This document shows positions 23,289 through 35,175 of a DNA stretch of 64,000 nucleotides, in pieces. The DNA lies in assembly GCA_036245805.1 (NCBI GenBank), contig BTRK01000001.1:6572001-6636000 (forward strand). Direction: 5' to 3'. The position numbers were made by a program, and so were the translations under genes. The first letter of the stretch is position 1, and every line of letters starts with the position of its first letter. The stretch is from Pristionchus mayeri (lineage: Eukaryota > Nematoda > Chromadorea > Rhabditida > Neodiplogasteridae). Below the pieces are notes generated by a model. That model saw nothing but the letters and a program-made list of their open reading frames with translations. It searched no databases and was not told the DNA's origin.

Positions 23289-23338
23289 GGCATAACGATG
23301 ATTTGCGCCTGTCAAAAGATCTCATTTTCAATTTCAGG

Positions 23339-26300
23339 ATGTCACTTTCTCCACCATCAAAGAAGAAAGCCAAGGGAAAGGACGGTGCTCCAATCGATGT
23401 CAGTCACTGCAAGGAATCGAATGGGGAAATGATCGAAGTGCACGGAAGAGGGAATGACAGCAGGGTGAGGAAATTTTCATTGATTAGCTGGTCGATATGT
23501 AGCACATTTTCCATTAGGCGTAGCCATCAACACTTTAGTCAGTTTATACTTAACATCGTTTCTCGTATGTAATTTTTTATTACGAATTGGGTTTCTATCG
23601 AATCTATGGCCGTGTGTTTTATAACCTTCCGAAATTATTGTCAATGTTCCTCAGGAAAACGACATACATACGGATATCAAATTCCAGAAGGATGTGAAAC
23701 TACCTGTGGCGGTCAATTCAAAACATTCAGATGGTTCGACCTCCGAAATGGTACGGAATATTATAATATTTAAATGGAAATCAGTATTGTTCAGATCCCT
23801 CTTTCATCTGCTCTTCCTCTCGAAAGTGTTGGAAGCGATGGTGAAGAGAGTGACAATGTGTGTTTACTCTTCTTGCATAGCTTTCATATAACTAATTTCG
23901 GGGTTTTTTTAAATTTTCTTCATTACAGATCTCTGCAATGTTCGGATACTTGAGAGAAAAACTGAAGCATGATGTCATCTTAGCGGAGTTTGTAGAAAAA
24001 CTGCAGGTGCCGTTATGCCTCTTGCGCGTGGGGGAATTTGGTTCATTGGAAGGATTGGATAGAATAACGAGTTTGAAAGATTAGAACAATATTACAAAAA
24101 TTCGAGAGTGCTATAAAGTTCAGTAGTTTGTCATGCATCCATTACTCCACTGTCTCGCAATAAAAATGTATTTTAAGCATTTGTTTGGCATGATATTTGG
24201 AACTCGCTGTATTTTTGTTTCGATTTGAACACATAATGAATTTCCTTTTTGAGGACAAGGTTCAGAGTGAATTCGCAAGACAAGGGAATCTTCTCACTGA
24301 GGAGCAACTCAAGAATCAGCGGTAAGCTAGCATGAAGTGAACTTGTTCCAGAGTGGTTTTATCTTACTAGAGAACCTGACATTTTGTATATCCCAACAGC
24401 GTGAGAATCGTTTATCACACTGTTCAAAAACACATTGTTTTATTTCATTTTCTTGCCAGGTTCAAGCTCCCTCTCGACCACAACTACTATCAAATGGAAG
24501 TCGAGGAGAGTTCAAAGAGCATGAAAGATTATGTGAGTGTAGGACATTATTGTGAACTAAACTTTTAATCGTATCCAAACACTCGATTGAGTAACATGCA
24601 ATTGCATTGCTCTGGTATGAAAAAGTGAGAGGAATGAAAATAACGAAGATGAATTTGCATGTTATACAATCGTTTGCATGGTTACGATTCAAAGCGTATC
24701 GTGAATAGACTGCTTGTCCCTTAGCTGATCTCAATCGATTTCTTTCCTAGCTCGCCTTCAGTTGGAACTATCTCGAATATTTTCAAACTTGCCTTTTTCG
24801 TCTGTTTTACTTAACTATTTTCAGTTTGACCTTCTTCCCAATGAGCTTATCTCTGTCGTCATCTCCAATCTCCCTCCCAAGGATCGTTTGAATCTTCGAT
24901 TGAATAAGAGGCTGCAGGCAATCGAAGTTGAAGCGAAGGATTACACGAGGAAGATGGCCATCACTAGGGTTAGTATTTAGGCATACAATATTACATTTTT
25001 TAATCTTTATCACGAACGTGTTAGCTGCCCTTGAGATGGGGAAAGGGACGAGTATGTCCGTCTTCTGGCTAGATCACAGCGTTCTGGGGGAATGGATTGG
25101 TGATATCTGCCATTCTTGTCTCTGTCAGTCGTCGTGAGCGGTCCCTCCCCATTTTTCTCCGATTGGGAGGCGACTTTTCCCTTCCTTTTCATCCATCTAC
25201 TGACATCAAGACTCAAGAATCCCTCTCCAGTCTCTGGGAAGACTTCGGAGGTATCAGCCACGGATCTCGAATAAGGAAGGAGTCGTTTCAAGATGGACAT
25301 GAAGGTATCGAAGGTGTCCTCTTTATAACTTCTCAGAAGGACTGGCCAACCGGGATGCAAGATTCACGAATAATACGATCTCGGTAGCGACTAGTCTAAG
25401 GGGAGAATGCAAGCGCCTAAGGAGGAGAGGCGGTCCGACTTCATGCGAAACTTCCCGCATGCTTAAGAAAGATGTGTCAAGCGACAACGAACGATTCAAA
25501 AGAAGATGGATGAGTCCGAAGATCCTAACCCCTTCCCCACCCCCTCATCGATGGCAGAATGCGCCAGAGTCCTTCGCTTACCTTATACCCCACATGCCTT
25601 GACGTGTATAAATCTATCTATCTATCCCTGTGATGTTATATGAGGCAATTTATTTGTTTGTTCTGATTTCAATCATTGTTTGCCGAATATCAAATTAAGA
25701 AAAAGTTATCCTAAAAAATTAAATTGCAGTCTGACCCGGATGTTTGCAAGATCAAGTTCACCATTGTCGAGTAAGTTATTATGATCTAATTCGTTTAGGC
25801 GTATCTTGTTTAGTGCTCAGGAGATCGTCACTGAGAGATCTCATTCAATCAGAAGATTTTCTCAATTTGCATCAGTCGGTGATATGGTGATCAATGTAAG
25901 TATTTCACCAGAAATATTTATGAATTAATTTGTTTCCTTTTGAGAATTGATTTTCGTAAAATCAGCTGATTCTAATTTATGTTAATGAAATGCACGTAGC
26001 CAATGAGATACTTGAACGTAAATATCAAACAATTAGATGAATTTCGGAATTAGACGAATTTAATTTGTAACTTAGATTTTTCATTTTCCAGAATCAAGTT
26101 TACAAGGAAATTTCGTCGGAGTCAATCTTTCTCGATATTTCGAATGCATGCGAGGTTCTCGAAATTAAATCGATGGATAATTTTACTGTAAATGAAATCC
26201 ACCATGTGTACAAGGTCAGCATAGTTTTTAAAAAGAAAAGGATTTTATGCATTCTAGAATATACATTCTAGAAAATAATGAAAAATGCCTCGATGGAGAG

Positions 26301-26787
26301 GATGAAAGCAAACACATAATAATCTTATTTTATTGATGCAAAATATTTTCAGAGAATGACCGAGGGTTCGTCTACTGTTCGCGAGTATAAATGTAGATCT
26401 ATGAAGAAAGAAATTTGTGTTGCATTCCTTAAGCTCATTGGGGTAATCTACACTGGAAAAGGACTCAAATTCTTCTCCACTAGAACTATCGAGGTTTTAT
26501 TTACGCCTATTTTTTTCGTCATAATCAAATTCTGATTCTTGAAGGCGTACAGAAAACAAGTGCGTCATGTCAACTTCAACTATCATTTCTTCGATGGATC
26601 TATCGAAATTTCCTTCCCAACTAACATCTTCTACGCATGGGGCATTGGAGCAAATTTCACCATGAAGCTGCATGAAACTGAGGAGTCTCTGGCTAAGGCG
26701 AAGGAGGTCAAAGGATACACCAAGATCGACATATCGAGATTGTCCGATAAAGCAAAACTCACGCAAAGGAGAAATTCGCATTCTTAG
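23339..26787 (+). CDS. F-box protein, complete 12-exon model, about 421 aa
   Basis: Exons: 23339-23464, 23655-23750, 23795-23857, 23929-24006, 24266-24321, 24460-24532, 24825-24968, 25730-25770, 25814-25895, 26092-26214, 26353-26493, 26545-26787 (TAG). Phases agree and the total is 1266 nt. The N-terminus is Lys-rich (MSLSPPSKKKAKGKDG) and probably disordered. The F-box is in exon 7 (LPNELISVVISNLPPKDRL, then LNKRLQAIE). The C-terminal half is not a family I recognise; it carries the exon signatures seen in all paralogs (IHHVYK, RMTEGS, FFSTRTIE, KLHETEESL). An F-box implies a substrate adaptor for a Skp1-Cullin ligase, but substrate and tissue are unknown. The start is supported by acceptor TTTCAG at 23332-23337 and the shared intergenic block just upstream. 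Intron 7 holds a LINE fragment. It is the best intact reference for the family. Confidence 0.8.
25015..25625 (+). mobile_element. LINE 3'-end fragment in F-box intron
   Basis: About 600 bp of GC-richer sequence in the 24969-25729 intron, ending in a simple tail (ATCTATCTATCTATCC). A short repeat tail is typical of RTE/CR1-type non-LTR elements. No RT domain remains. The general composition resembles the fragment at 37427-37863. Confidence 0.5.
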
Positions 26788-26947
26788 ATGTTGTTTACGT
26801 GTTGTTTCTGGACACTTCAAAGTTTGTTTTTTCATGATATCGTTTCATTGTCTCATCATTGTTTATGACATCACCCTTGTTCTCTAGTTGAAATGGTTTT
26901 CATTCGATAAATAGCATTATTATTCACAAAGAGTATCTATTAAGTTT

Positions 26948-26986
26948 GGTTCGATGGTTCGAGGACCAGATGCCGTATCTGATATT
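26948..26986 (+). promoter_or_regulatory. Conserved intergenic core, copy 3
   Basis: GGTTCGATGGTTCGAGGACC then CGTATCTGATATT, 50 bp before the ATG at 27035 and 160 bp after the previous stop. GATAAATAG replaces the upstream GATAAAGTTG. Confidence 0.55.
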
Positions 26987-27183
26987 ATTATTGTTTCACG
27001 ATTTGTATAATGCTCCTGCTATAACCTTCTCAGGATGTCTCTATCTTCTCCATCAAAGAAGAAAGCCAAGGGAGAGGGCGGTACGCCAATTGATGTCAGC
27101 CACGGGGAATCGAATGGGGTAATGATCGAAGTGGTAGGAAGAGATTGTGACAACATTGAGCTGGTGAGATGTTTTCCTATCTA

Positions 27184-27806
27184 CAGTCGCGCCGGAAAGT
27201 GAGTAGACGATTTTTATTTTTTATATAACTTTTGTTGAAGCTTATTTTGCAATTTGGATATTGTGATATTATATACCAAATCCATCGAGGAATACGATGC
27301 GTGCATTGCGTCATCAATTGCATCATAGTTGATTGCGTAGTGATGACGCAATCGAACTACACTTTTTCAAACATCCATTATTCTTACATAGATTTTTTCG
27401 TACTCGCCAAACTTAGTGAGGTTGGAGATATGCCCGAGGCCGACCCAGAAAAAAATTAAGAAGTTGCTGCAGGTTCGCATTTTTGCTGCAGACTTGCTGC
27501 AATAACAGGTTCGCAAATTCATAACTCAGCTTCTAGGCAAGCTAGAGACCTGTTCAAACCGTCAAAATGATCGGCATCGTGAGCAAAGTTCATCCTGAAG
27601 ATAAGAAAACATAATCTCTTAATTTGCCCTCAGGGCATGAAAAAATCACTTTTTTGCATGACAATTTATTGGACATTCATAACTTTTCGGAAAGTGTATT
27701 TAAAAATCTGATTTTTGCTTAGGCATGTTCGCGATGTATTAAAGATATGATTCCCAACTTTTTAGAGCGATTGGATTCCTTTCCTGTCCGCGGCGTTCTT
27801 TTTCAA
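27184..27806. mobile_element. Left arm of a Tc1-like foldback element
   Basis: Begins TA-CAGTCGCGCCGGAAAGTGA, the inverse of the end at 33039. It shares internal motifs with the elements at 30108-33039 and 61446-62767 (GCCCTCAGGGCAT, CTTGCTGCAA, TTTCCTGTCCGCGG). The matching right arm is absent here: another foldback follows directly at 27807. Confidence 0.65.
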
Positions 27807-28667
27807 TAGATGAAATCGGAATAACTAATGTAGAATAAGTTGTTTCAAAGACAATAAAGTTAGATGACGCTGCGAAACTCAAAGTTTCACTGATTCCGAA
27901 AATTCGGTTTTTTCACACTCGATTTTGTCTAAATTTGGATGCTGAAATTTTAACACTTGTGAATCGAATACGATGATGTCTCAGTAAAATATAAAGTACT
28001 GACTACCAATTATAAGAAAAAATGGAAATGAAGGTTCTCAGATCTTCGGAGCTCTTGCCATATTTCTTCAAAAATGTAAAATCAGTTGGGTCAATAATGC
28101 AATAAATGTTATTTTGGCTATTTTTTTCGTGAAAATAATTCAGTTCCAATTGCTACAAATCTGTTATGGACTATTTGAATCGTAATACACTGATATAAAG
28201 GATAAATAACACGTTATTCAAAAAATCAAAAGTGTGGGTTTCAAATTTTCAAATTTTCTATATCTTACTGATACGAAAGTTTAGGTGTATTTTGCCAGAA
28301 ACTCATTAATTAGGATTTTGACACTTGTTATTATTCAATTTTCTCAAAAATGTAGCCAAAATAACATTTATTGCAATATTGACCCAACTGATTTTACGTA
28401 TTTGAAGAAATATGGCAAGAGTTCCGAAGATCTGTGAACCTTCATTTCCAGTTTTTCTTATAATTGGTAGTCAGTACTTTATATTTTACTGAGACATCAT
28501 CGTATTCGATTCACAAGTGTTAAAATTTCAGCATCCAAATTTAGCCAAAATCGAGTGTGAAAAAATCGGAATCAGTGAAACTTTGAGTTTCGCAGCGTCA
28601 TCTAACTTTATTGTCTTTGAAACAACTTATTCTACATTAGTTATTCCGATTTCATCTATTGCTGTAC
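27807..28667. mobile_element. Foldback element, about 0.86 kb, arms nearly meeting
   Basis: CAATAGATGAAATCGGAATAA at the left mirrors TTATTCCGATTTCATCTATTG at the right; the arms pair around 28240 almost to the centre. It is non-coding and follows the truncated arm at 27184-27806. Confidence 0.75.
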
Positions 28668-29200
28668 AGAAATTAACAATTTTCACATCGAAATTCACAC
28701 GGTACGAGATTCGGACCCATATTTCAAAAAAGGACCCTCTTCGATTTTCGATTTTCGATTTTTATTTTATACTTATGCACTTCAGCTTGTATATTCTGCA
28801 ATAAAATCTCAGGGGAAGGTATCTCACAAAATTGATATAGATTTTCTTATAGTCTAAAAATTGGTTTTCGAATCATATCTTTTCACAATTTTGTCCAATC
28901 GCTTAGGTCAAAGCATAAAACTTTCTTATAATATTTATCCGCTCATTTTGAGCCCCATGCCCAATTTTTAGCTCATCTGGGAGCTGAGATACAGTAGAGC
29001 CGGATGCAAAACCGGAAAATTCCTAAAAGCCGGCTCTGGGACAAGTCACCTGGATTTTTCGAAAATTTGGCTCCAGTGTATGTTATCACCATAATATGAA
29101 CCCAATCAAAAATTAAATTTTGAAATTGTTCCCGAGCACCTCCACTGGCTCGTGATACCTGTGATATAGACAAGCGTATCATGTAATAAAAAATTTAAAG
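28668..29200. mobile_element. Transposon remnant related to the 18698 foldback
   Basis: The stretch 28970-29165 (GCTCATCTGGGAGCTGAGAT, AAGCCGGCTCTGGGA, CTGGCTCGTGATAC) matches, with divergence, one arm of the 18698-19960 element. The part before 28970 is AT-rich and not recognised. Confidence 0.55.
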
Positions 29201-30107
29201 GCGGAGGCAATTTGTATTTAATTTCTTTGAAGGAATGGAAATTCGATTACTCGATGGGAGAGCGGGGTATTTTGTCATCGGGTAAGCTCATATTTTAATT
29301 ACTTGAACATGTCTTAATACATATAGCTCGCGTCACCAATTGTTCGTCGACGAAAAATCGTGTTCCATCGATGACATTGAAAGATTTTGTGCCAGAGCCT
29401 GGATTGGATGGCTGAAGGTAGAAGTGCGTATTCTGGATAACTAAGTTACACAATTGTGGTCACTTTAAAAATTTCAAAAGATTAAAAATACTCATATTTT
29501 AATATTTTAATTAGTATCTAGTCCATGCATAATATTTCAGGGTACTTTCGCATTGCCCCGTATGCCGGGATGGGCGCGTAGAAGGACACACACTCTTTCC
29601 CTTCCCAGACCTCAAGACTACAACTATCAAGACTACCATTTCATCAAGAAATTCAAGGAGATCGAGTATCTGTGTCTTCGAATCCCGGTAATCTTTATTC
29701 TTGCATGCAAGAAAAAGCAAATATCAACTAACAAGTTTAGAAACATTTTAATTAATTTTAACGATCTGTATCAAAACTTACATGGCCATACATTATGCGT
29801 TCAGCATGAAGAACACGAGAGAGTACGTTTGGTGGATATCTTTGAACTCGCCGAATTGTTCAAAACGTTGAATCTGTATCGCATGGGGAGTATCAGTACA
29901 AATGCACTCCACCAACTGTACAAGGTGAGTGAACATTTGATAAAATGATATGAACATCATTTACCTGAAATTTAATAACGAGGGATATGCAACTTATATT
30001 GTATGATGATTTGAGAAATTTAAGAACATGATCGAGGGATCAACGAAGCTTTGCAAGTTCAAATGCATCCGAATGGAACGCTATACTTGCGTTTCGTTCC
30101 TCCGCCT

Positions 30108-33039
30108 CACTTTTTGAATTTTGTTGCAACTTTTTACCCAGGAAAGGCATCATACTGGTACTAAGGCATGATGTACCAAATTCATCGGACATTATGGTCA
30201 TGGTGTTATGGCATGACGTCATTGCTTAGTTATTGCGTAGTGATGACAGAATCGATCTGCACTTTTTCAAAACGGCATTATTCTTACATAGATTTTTTAC
30301 TGCTGGCCAAACTTTCTGGGGTTGGAGATACAGTAGCGCCAATAAGTATTGAAACGATTTGTTATTTTGCTACAACTTTTTAGCTGATCTATTTAGCAAT
30401 TTGGATGTTGTGGTACTATACGCCAAATCGATCGAGGAATACGATGCACATGTTGCGTCATCACGTGCATCATAACCGATTGCGTAGTGATGACGCACTC
30501 GAATTTCACTTTTTTAAACAGGCGTTATTCTTACACAGATTTTTTCCAGCTTGCCAAACTTTCTGACGTTGGATATAGGGCCGAGGCCTATCCAGAATAA
30601 AAATTTGAAGTTGCTGCTCGGTCGCACATTGGCTGCAGCCTTGCTGCAAAATCGATGTCAAAAATTCTGATATCGGCTTCTAGCCTAGCTAGAGCCTGGT
30701 TCAAGGCATCAAAATGATCGTCATCATGAGTCCAGATGATCCTGATAGTATGAAAACGATATCTCAACATTTGCCCTCAGGGCATGAAAAAATCACTTTT
30801 TCACATGACCACTTTTTGGAGATTCATAACTATGTAGGAACTGTATATAAAAATCTGGTTTTTGCTTAGTCATGTTCAAAATGTTATAGATTTACGATTC
30901 CCACCTTTTTAGTGTTTGGAAATCTTTCCTGTCCGCGGTGATCGTTTTTCAGAGGAACTATCGAGTCTCCGACCTGCAATTTTCGTTTGCACCCTCCCTC
31001 CAACTGTGCCCAAAGATATTAAACATTTCAAAAAGTTGGGATTCAGTTCTTCATAACGTGGTGGACATGTACACATAATAACAACAGTTTTCCATAACTT
31101 TCTCTCAAACATGTTTTCGAAGGATCATGCAATCAGGATCACGGTGCACTTCCGAAACACGATCGCCGCGAACAGGAAAGATGTCCAAACGCTCTAAAAA
31201 GTTGGGAATCATAAATAAAAAACGTTTTGAACATGACTAAGCAAAAACCAGATTTTTATATACAGTCCTTAAATAGTTATGAATCTCCAAAAAGTGGTAA
31301 TGTGAAAAAGTGATTTGTTCATTCCCTGAGGGCAAATGTTGAGATATTGTTTTCATATTATCAGAATCATCTGGACTCATGATGACGATCATTTTGATGC
31401 CTTGAACCAGGCTCTTGCTTGGCTAGGAGCCGATATCAGAATTTTTGACATCGATTTTGCGGCAAGGCTGCACCCAACGTGCGACCGAGCAGCAACTTCA
31501 AATTTTTATTCTGGATAGGCCTCGGTCCTATCTCCAACGTCAGACAGTTTGGCAAGCTGGGAAAAATCTGTGTAAGAATAACGCCTGTTTAAAAAAGTAA
31601 AATTCGAATGCGTCATCACTACGCAATCAGTACACGTGATGACGCAACATGTGCATCGTATTCCTCGATCGATTTGGCGTATAGTACCACAACATCCAAA
31701 TTGCTAAATAGATCAGCTAAAAAGTTGTAGCAAAATAACAAATCGTTTCAATACTTATTGGCGCTACTGTATCTCCAACCCCAGAAAGTTTGGCCAGCAG
31801 TAAAAAATCTATGTAAGAATAATGCCGTATTGCAAATCGATTCTGTCATCACTACGCAATAACTAAGCAATGACGTCATGCCATAACACCATGACCATAA
31901 TGTCCGATGAATTTGGTACATCATGCCTTAGTACCAGTATGATGCCTTTCCTGGGTAAAAAGTTGCAACAATTGCTAAGTAGATCAGCTAAAAAGTTATA
32001 GCAAAATAAGAAATCGTTTCAATACTTATTGGCGCTACTGTATGACCGAGGCCTACCCAGAATAAATTTTTTAAAGTGCTGCGCTGCCGCACATTGGCTG
32101 CAGCCGTGCTGCAAAAACAGGGTCCGAAATTCAGATCTCGGCTTCTAGACTAGCTAGGGACTGGTTTAAGGCATCAAAATGATCGCCATCATGAGTCCTG
32201 ATGATCCTAAGAATATGAAAACGAAAGGTCAACATTTGCCCTTAGGGCAACAAAAAATCGTTTTTGCATGCTCATTTTTTGGACATTCATAACTTTGTGG
32301 GCAGTTTTTGAAAAAATCTGGTTTTTATGTGAGAATCTTTACAATTTATTGAAGATATGATGCCCAACTTTTTAGAGTGTTTGGATAACTTTCCTGCCCG
32401 CGGCGACCGTTTTTCGGAGGGATACTCGGGTCGGGAAACACCCTGTTTACCCCTATGGGCGAGAGAGTGCAGACGACGAGAGTCCGTAAACAAGGTATTT
32501 CCCGACCCGAGTATCCCTCCGAAAAACGGACGTCGCGGGTAGGAAAGTTATCCAAACACTCTAAAAAGTTGGGCATCATATCTTTAATACATTTTGAACA
32601 TTCTCACATAAAAACTAGATTTTTCCAAAAACTGCCCACAAAGTTATGAATGTCCAAAAAATGAGCATGCAAAAAAGTGATTTTTTGGTGCCCTGAAGGC
32701 AAATGTTGACCGATCGTTTTTTTGCAGCACGGCTGCAGCCAATGTGCGGCAGCGCAGCACTTTAAAAAATTTATTCTGGGTAGGCCTCAGTCATATCTCC
32801 AACCTCAGAAAGTTTGGCCAGCAGGAAAAAATCTATGTAAGAATAATGCCGTTTTGAAAAAGTGCAGATCGATTCTGTCATCACTACGCAATAACTAAGC
32901 AATGACGTCATGTCATAACACCATGACCATAATGTCCGATGAATTTGGTACATCATGCCTTAGTACCAGTATGATGCCTTTCCTGGGTAAAAAGTTGCAA
33001 CAAATTCAAAAAGTGCCCGGTGACTTTCCGGCGCGACTG
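30108..33039. mobile_element. Composite of nested Tc1-like foldback elements
   Basis: The right end is a full terminus (GACTTTCCGGCGCGACTG then TA). The left end is truncated and begins CACTTTTTGAATTTTG inside an F-box exon. A block (TACCAAATTCATCGGACATT) occurs at about 30170 and, inverted, at about 31900 and 32935, showing repeated arms. An inner element occupies 30331-31769. A second palindrome is centred near 32470 with arms spanning about 32050-32780. Confidence 0.7.
30331..31769. mobile_element. Inner Tc1-like foldback element with TA duplication
   Basis: Ends CAGTAGCGCCAATAAGTATT and AATACTTATTGGCGCTACTG are flanked by TA. The arms mirror around 31053, as shown by mirrored frames at 30588-30770 and 31336-31518 with a constant coordinate sum. 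No transposase. Confidence 0.8.
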
Positions 33040-33288
33040 TATGCACAATTTGTATTTTTTTGTTTCTTGTTTTTACAACTGGATTTAAAGGCATTCGAGA
33101 AGATGAAGAATGAGGAGAAAATCTATTGCATCTTCGATGGAAATATGGAAATTTCCTTCACTCGTAATTATGGTTACCGCCTCAAATTGCATGAGAATAA
33201 GGAGTCTCTGGAAGAAGCAAAGAGTGATGTGATGAAGAGAATCTGAGTTGACCCGACTCTCTTCTGTTAAATGTCTGCTTTCCATGTA

Positions 33289-34552
33289 TCAGGTTGAATC
33301 AAAAGTTTTGCACGATTTTCAAATTTTCGTTTCCAGCATACCCTGTCCCTTATTTTCAAAATTATTAAATATAGTTTAATGTTTTTGATGAGGGCTTGGA
33401 TACTCTTTCTATCACACATTAGTATTACCCATATCATTTGATATTGTGGCGAGATTTTAAAGTCAAAGTTACAACATTTGAGAACTGAACTGCATAATTT
33501 TGGAGTCTGCACTATATGGAAATCGATGATAATGCAATTATCAAGGTATATTTGGAAAGTGTGTTGAACAGGCATCATAAAATAGTATGAAAATGTGGAT
33601 CACCACAAATGGCGTTCCAGCAACTTAGGTAATTTTTGGTCTCGCGTGAAAGGGGCTTGGTCTGAATGGGTTTCCTTCATCGCATAGCCGTAGCCGTAAG
33701 TCTATCGATCTCAAATGCATTTTAACTTTAAGTACCTTTCATGGTAAGCTCACAATTATGTTCGTGTGGACATGCAATGCTTCTATTAAAAAGTGCAATA
33801 TTTATGCTCAGATACTGATATTAGAGTGTCGAAATTGATGTTTACATGAATGCCATGTTTCCAGCATAAACGGAAGCTCAGACTTTATATGGTTAACTGA
33901 ACAAGCAACTCTTACTCTATCACTTACTGGCTTGGCCTACTCAGGGGATAGCTTCCTTTTGAGGAGATCGACTCGAAAAATGTACACCGAATTTCAATAT
34001 TTTGGCTGTGATGACCATGATTCAAAATTTCAGAAAATATAAATTTTCTTGGAGGGGAAAAGGGTACGTTCCAGCATTACTTTATGTGATAAAGCCCCAA
34101 GGTAGTTTATGTAAAAGCTCTTAAGATCAAGCCAGTATAATTGATTGTCGAGGCAAGAACAGCGATCCATTGATTAACGTTACCTCGCGAATATTGGAAT
34201 TTAATGGTCTGTAAAACTAGCTAAATTGAAGCAACCACTAGATCCTACATAGCTTTAGAGAGAGCTACCAACGGGCTTTTCATTCCACCACGAGAGATTA
34301 TACAACGATTATTTCTGTCAAAATAGGAGCGTGATAAACGAATGTTTATGCAAATCGAAAATTTCACATTTAATGAAACCTGATTTTTTTCGCAAACCCT
34401 CAGAGCAGGATTCGATTCGAAGTAGCGGATATATTTTACAAATAGTCCCTAAATATATGCTATCCGGTTAGATCGGCCCGATTAAAGTTAAGTATTTTAG
34501 GCGAGCTCAAACTTCATTGTTGAAATCGTGCAAAACTTTTGATTCAACCTAA
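33289..34552. mobile_element. Mariner-type MITE, 1.26 kb
   Basis: AGGTTGAATCAAAAGTTTTG and CAAAACTTTTGATTCAACCT are inverted termini, flanked by TA. It begins about 40 bp after the stop of the preceding F-box copy. No recognisable transposase. Confidence 0.8.
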
Positions 34553-34836
34553 TATATATTGAATCCTTTCCCATGATTCTTCAGAAGATTTGTCCTCATT
34601 TTAGTCCATATTCTCTTCATTCCTAACCACTTATGAAGGCGCGTTTACATATTGTATTCACTTTTCCTTTTATGATTTACGTGTTTCTTCGGAATTATCG
34701 GAAGATTAACCTCCTAAATATCCATTCTTTATTTCTCTTCCATACATTTCCTGATCACTCTTGAAGCTGCCTTAATCGAAGTTGTTTTCTATCGATAAAG
34801 TTGTTGAGAAGCGTATTTATTATTTGCGAAGCGGAA

Positions 34837-34870
34837 GGTTCGATGACCTGATATCGTACTTGACAGTCGC
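34837..34870 (+). promoter_or_regulatory. Conserved intergenic core, copy 4
   Basis: GGTTCGATGACCTGATATCG then TACTTGACAGTCGCGAAA, with CGATAAAGTTGTTGAGAAG 40 bp upstream. It precedes the GYF-like gene at 35176, so the block is shared between the two gene families. Confidence 0.6.
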
Positions 34871-35175
34871 GAAATTATGGTTTAAAAATATGGAGAGGAT
34901 CTCCACTCATGTATTCTCTCTTATAGTGCCCTTTACCTGATAGAAAGAGCATGTGAAATGGCTAAACCGTCTCGTTCATTTCTCGTGTGAGTCACCGCTC
35001 TTACACTCTTTCTCTATCACTCTATCTCTTTCGGAGAAAGGGCACTAAAGAGATGAGCGATAGAGCGGAGAAACTCTGCATACTGCTCTTATTTTCAATC
35101 GAAATTGGCGCGCTATACTAGACTGTCGTTGTAATTTCAAGCATGTTTTTGTTTAACAAACCCAATCTCTTCAGA

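Larger units (their letters stand above)
27035..33246 (+). pseudogene. F-box family gene, broken by nested transposons
   Basis: First exon 27035-27163 (MSLSSPSKKKAKGEGG) is a close copy of the first exon of the 23339 gene. Then transposons fill 27184-29200 and no F-box exon is found. Later exons: 29233-29281, 29327-29417 (SRHQLFVDEKSCSIDD), 29541-29687, 29805-29924 (ALHQLYK), 30025 to about 30108 (NMIEGSTKLCKFKCIRMERY) and 33091-33246 (AFEKMKNEEKIYCIFDGNME, stop TGA). The 30025 exon stops abruptly at LRL, where a foldback element begins, and its remainder (FFSTRTIE-like end and donor) is missing. Loss of the F-box exon and of part of this exon makes an intact product unlikely. Confidence 0.65.
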
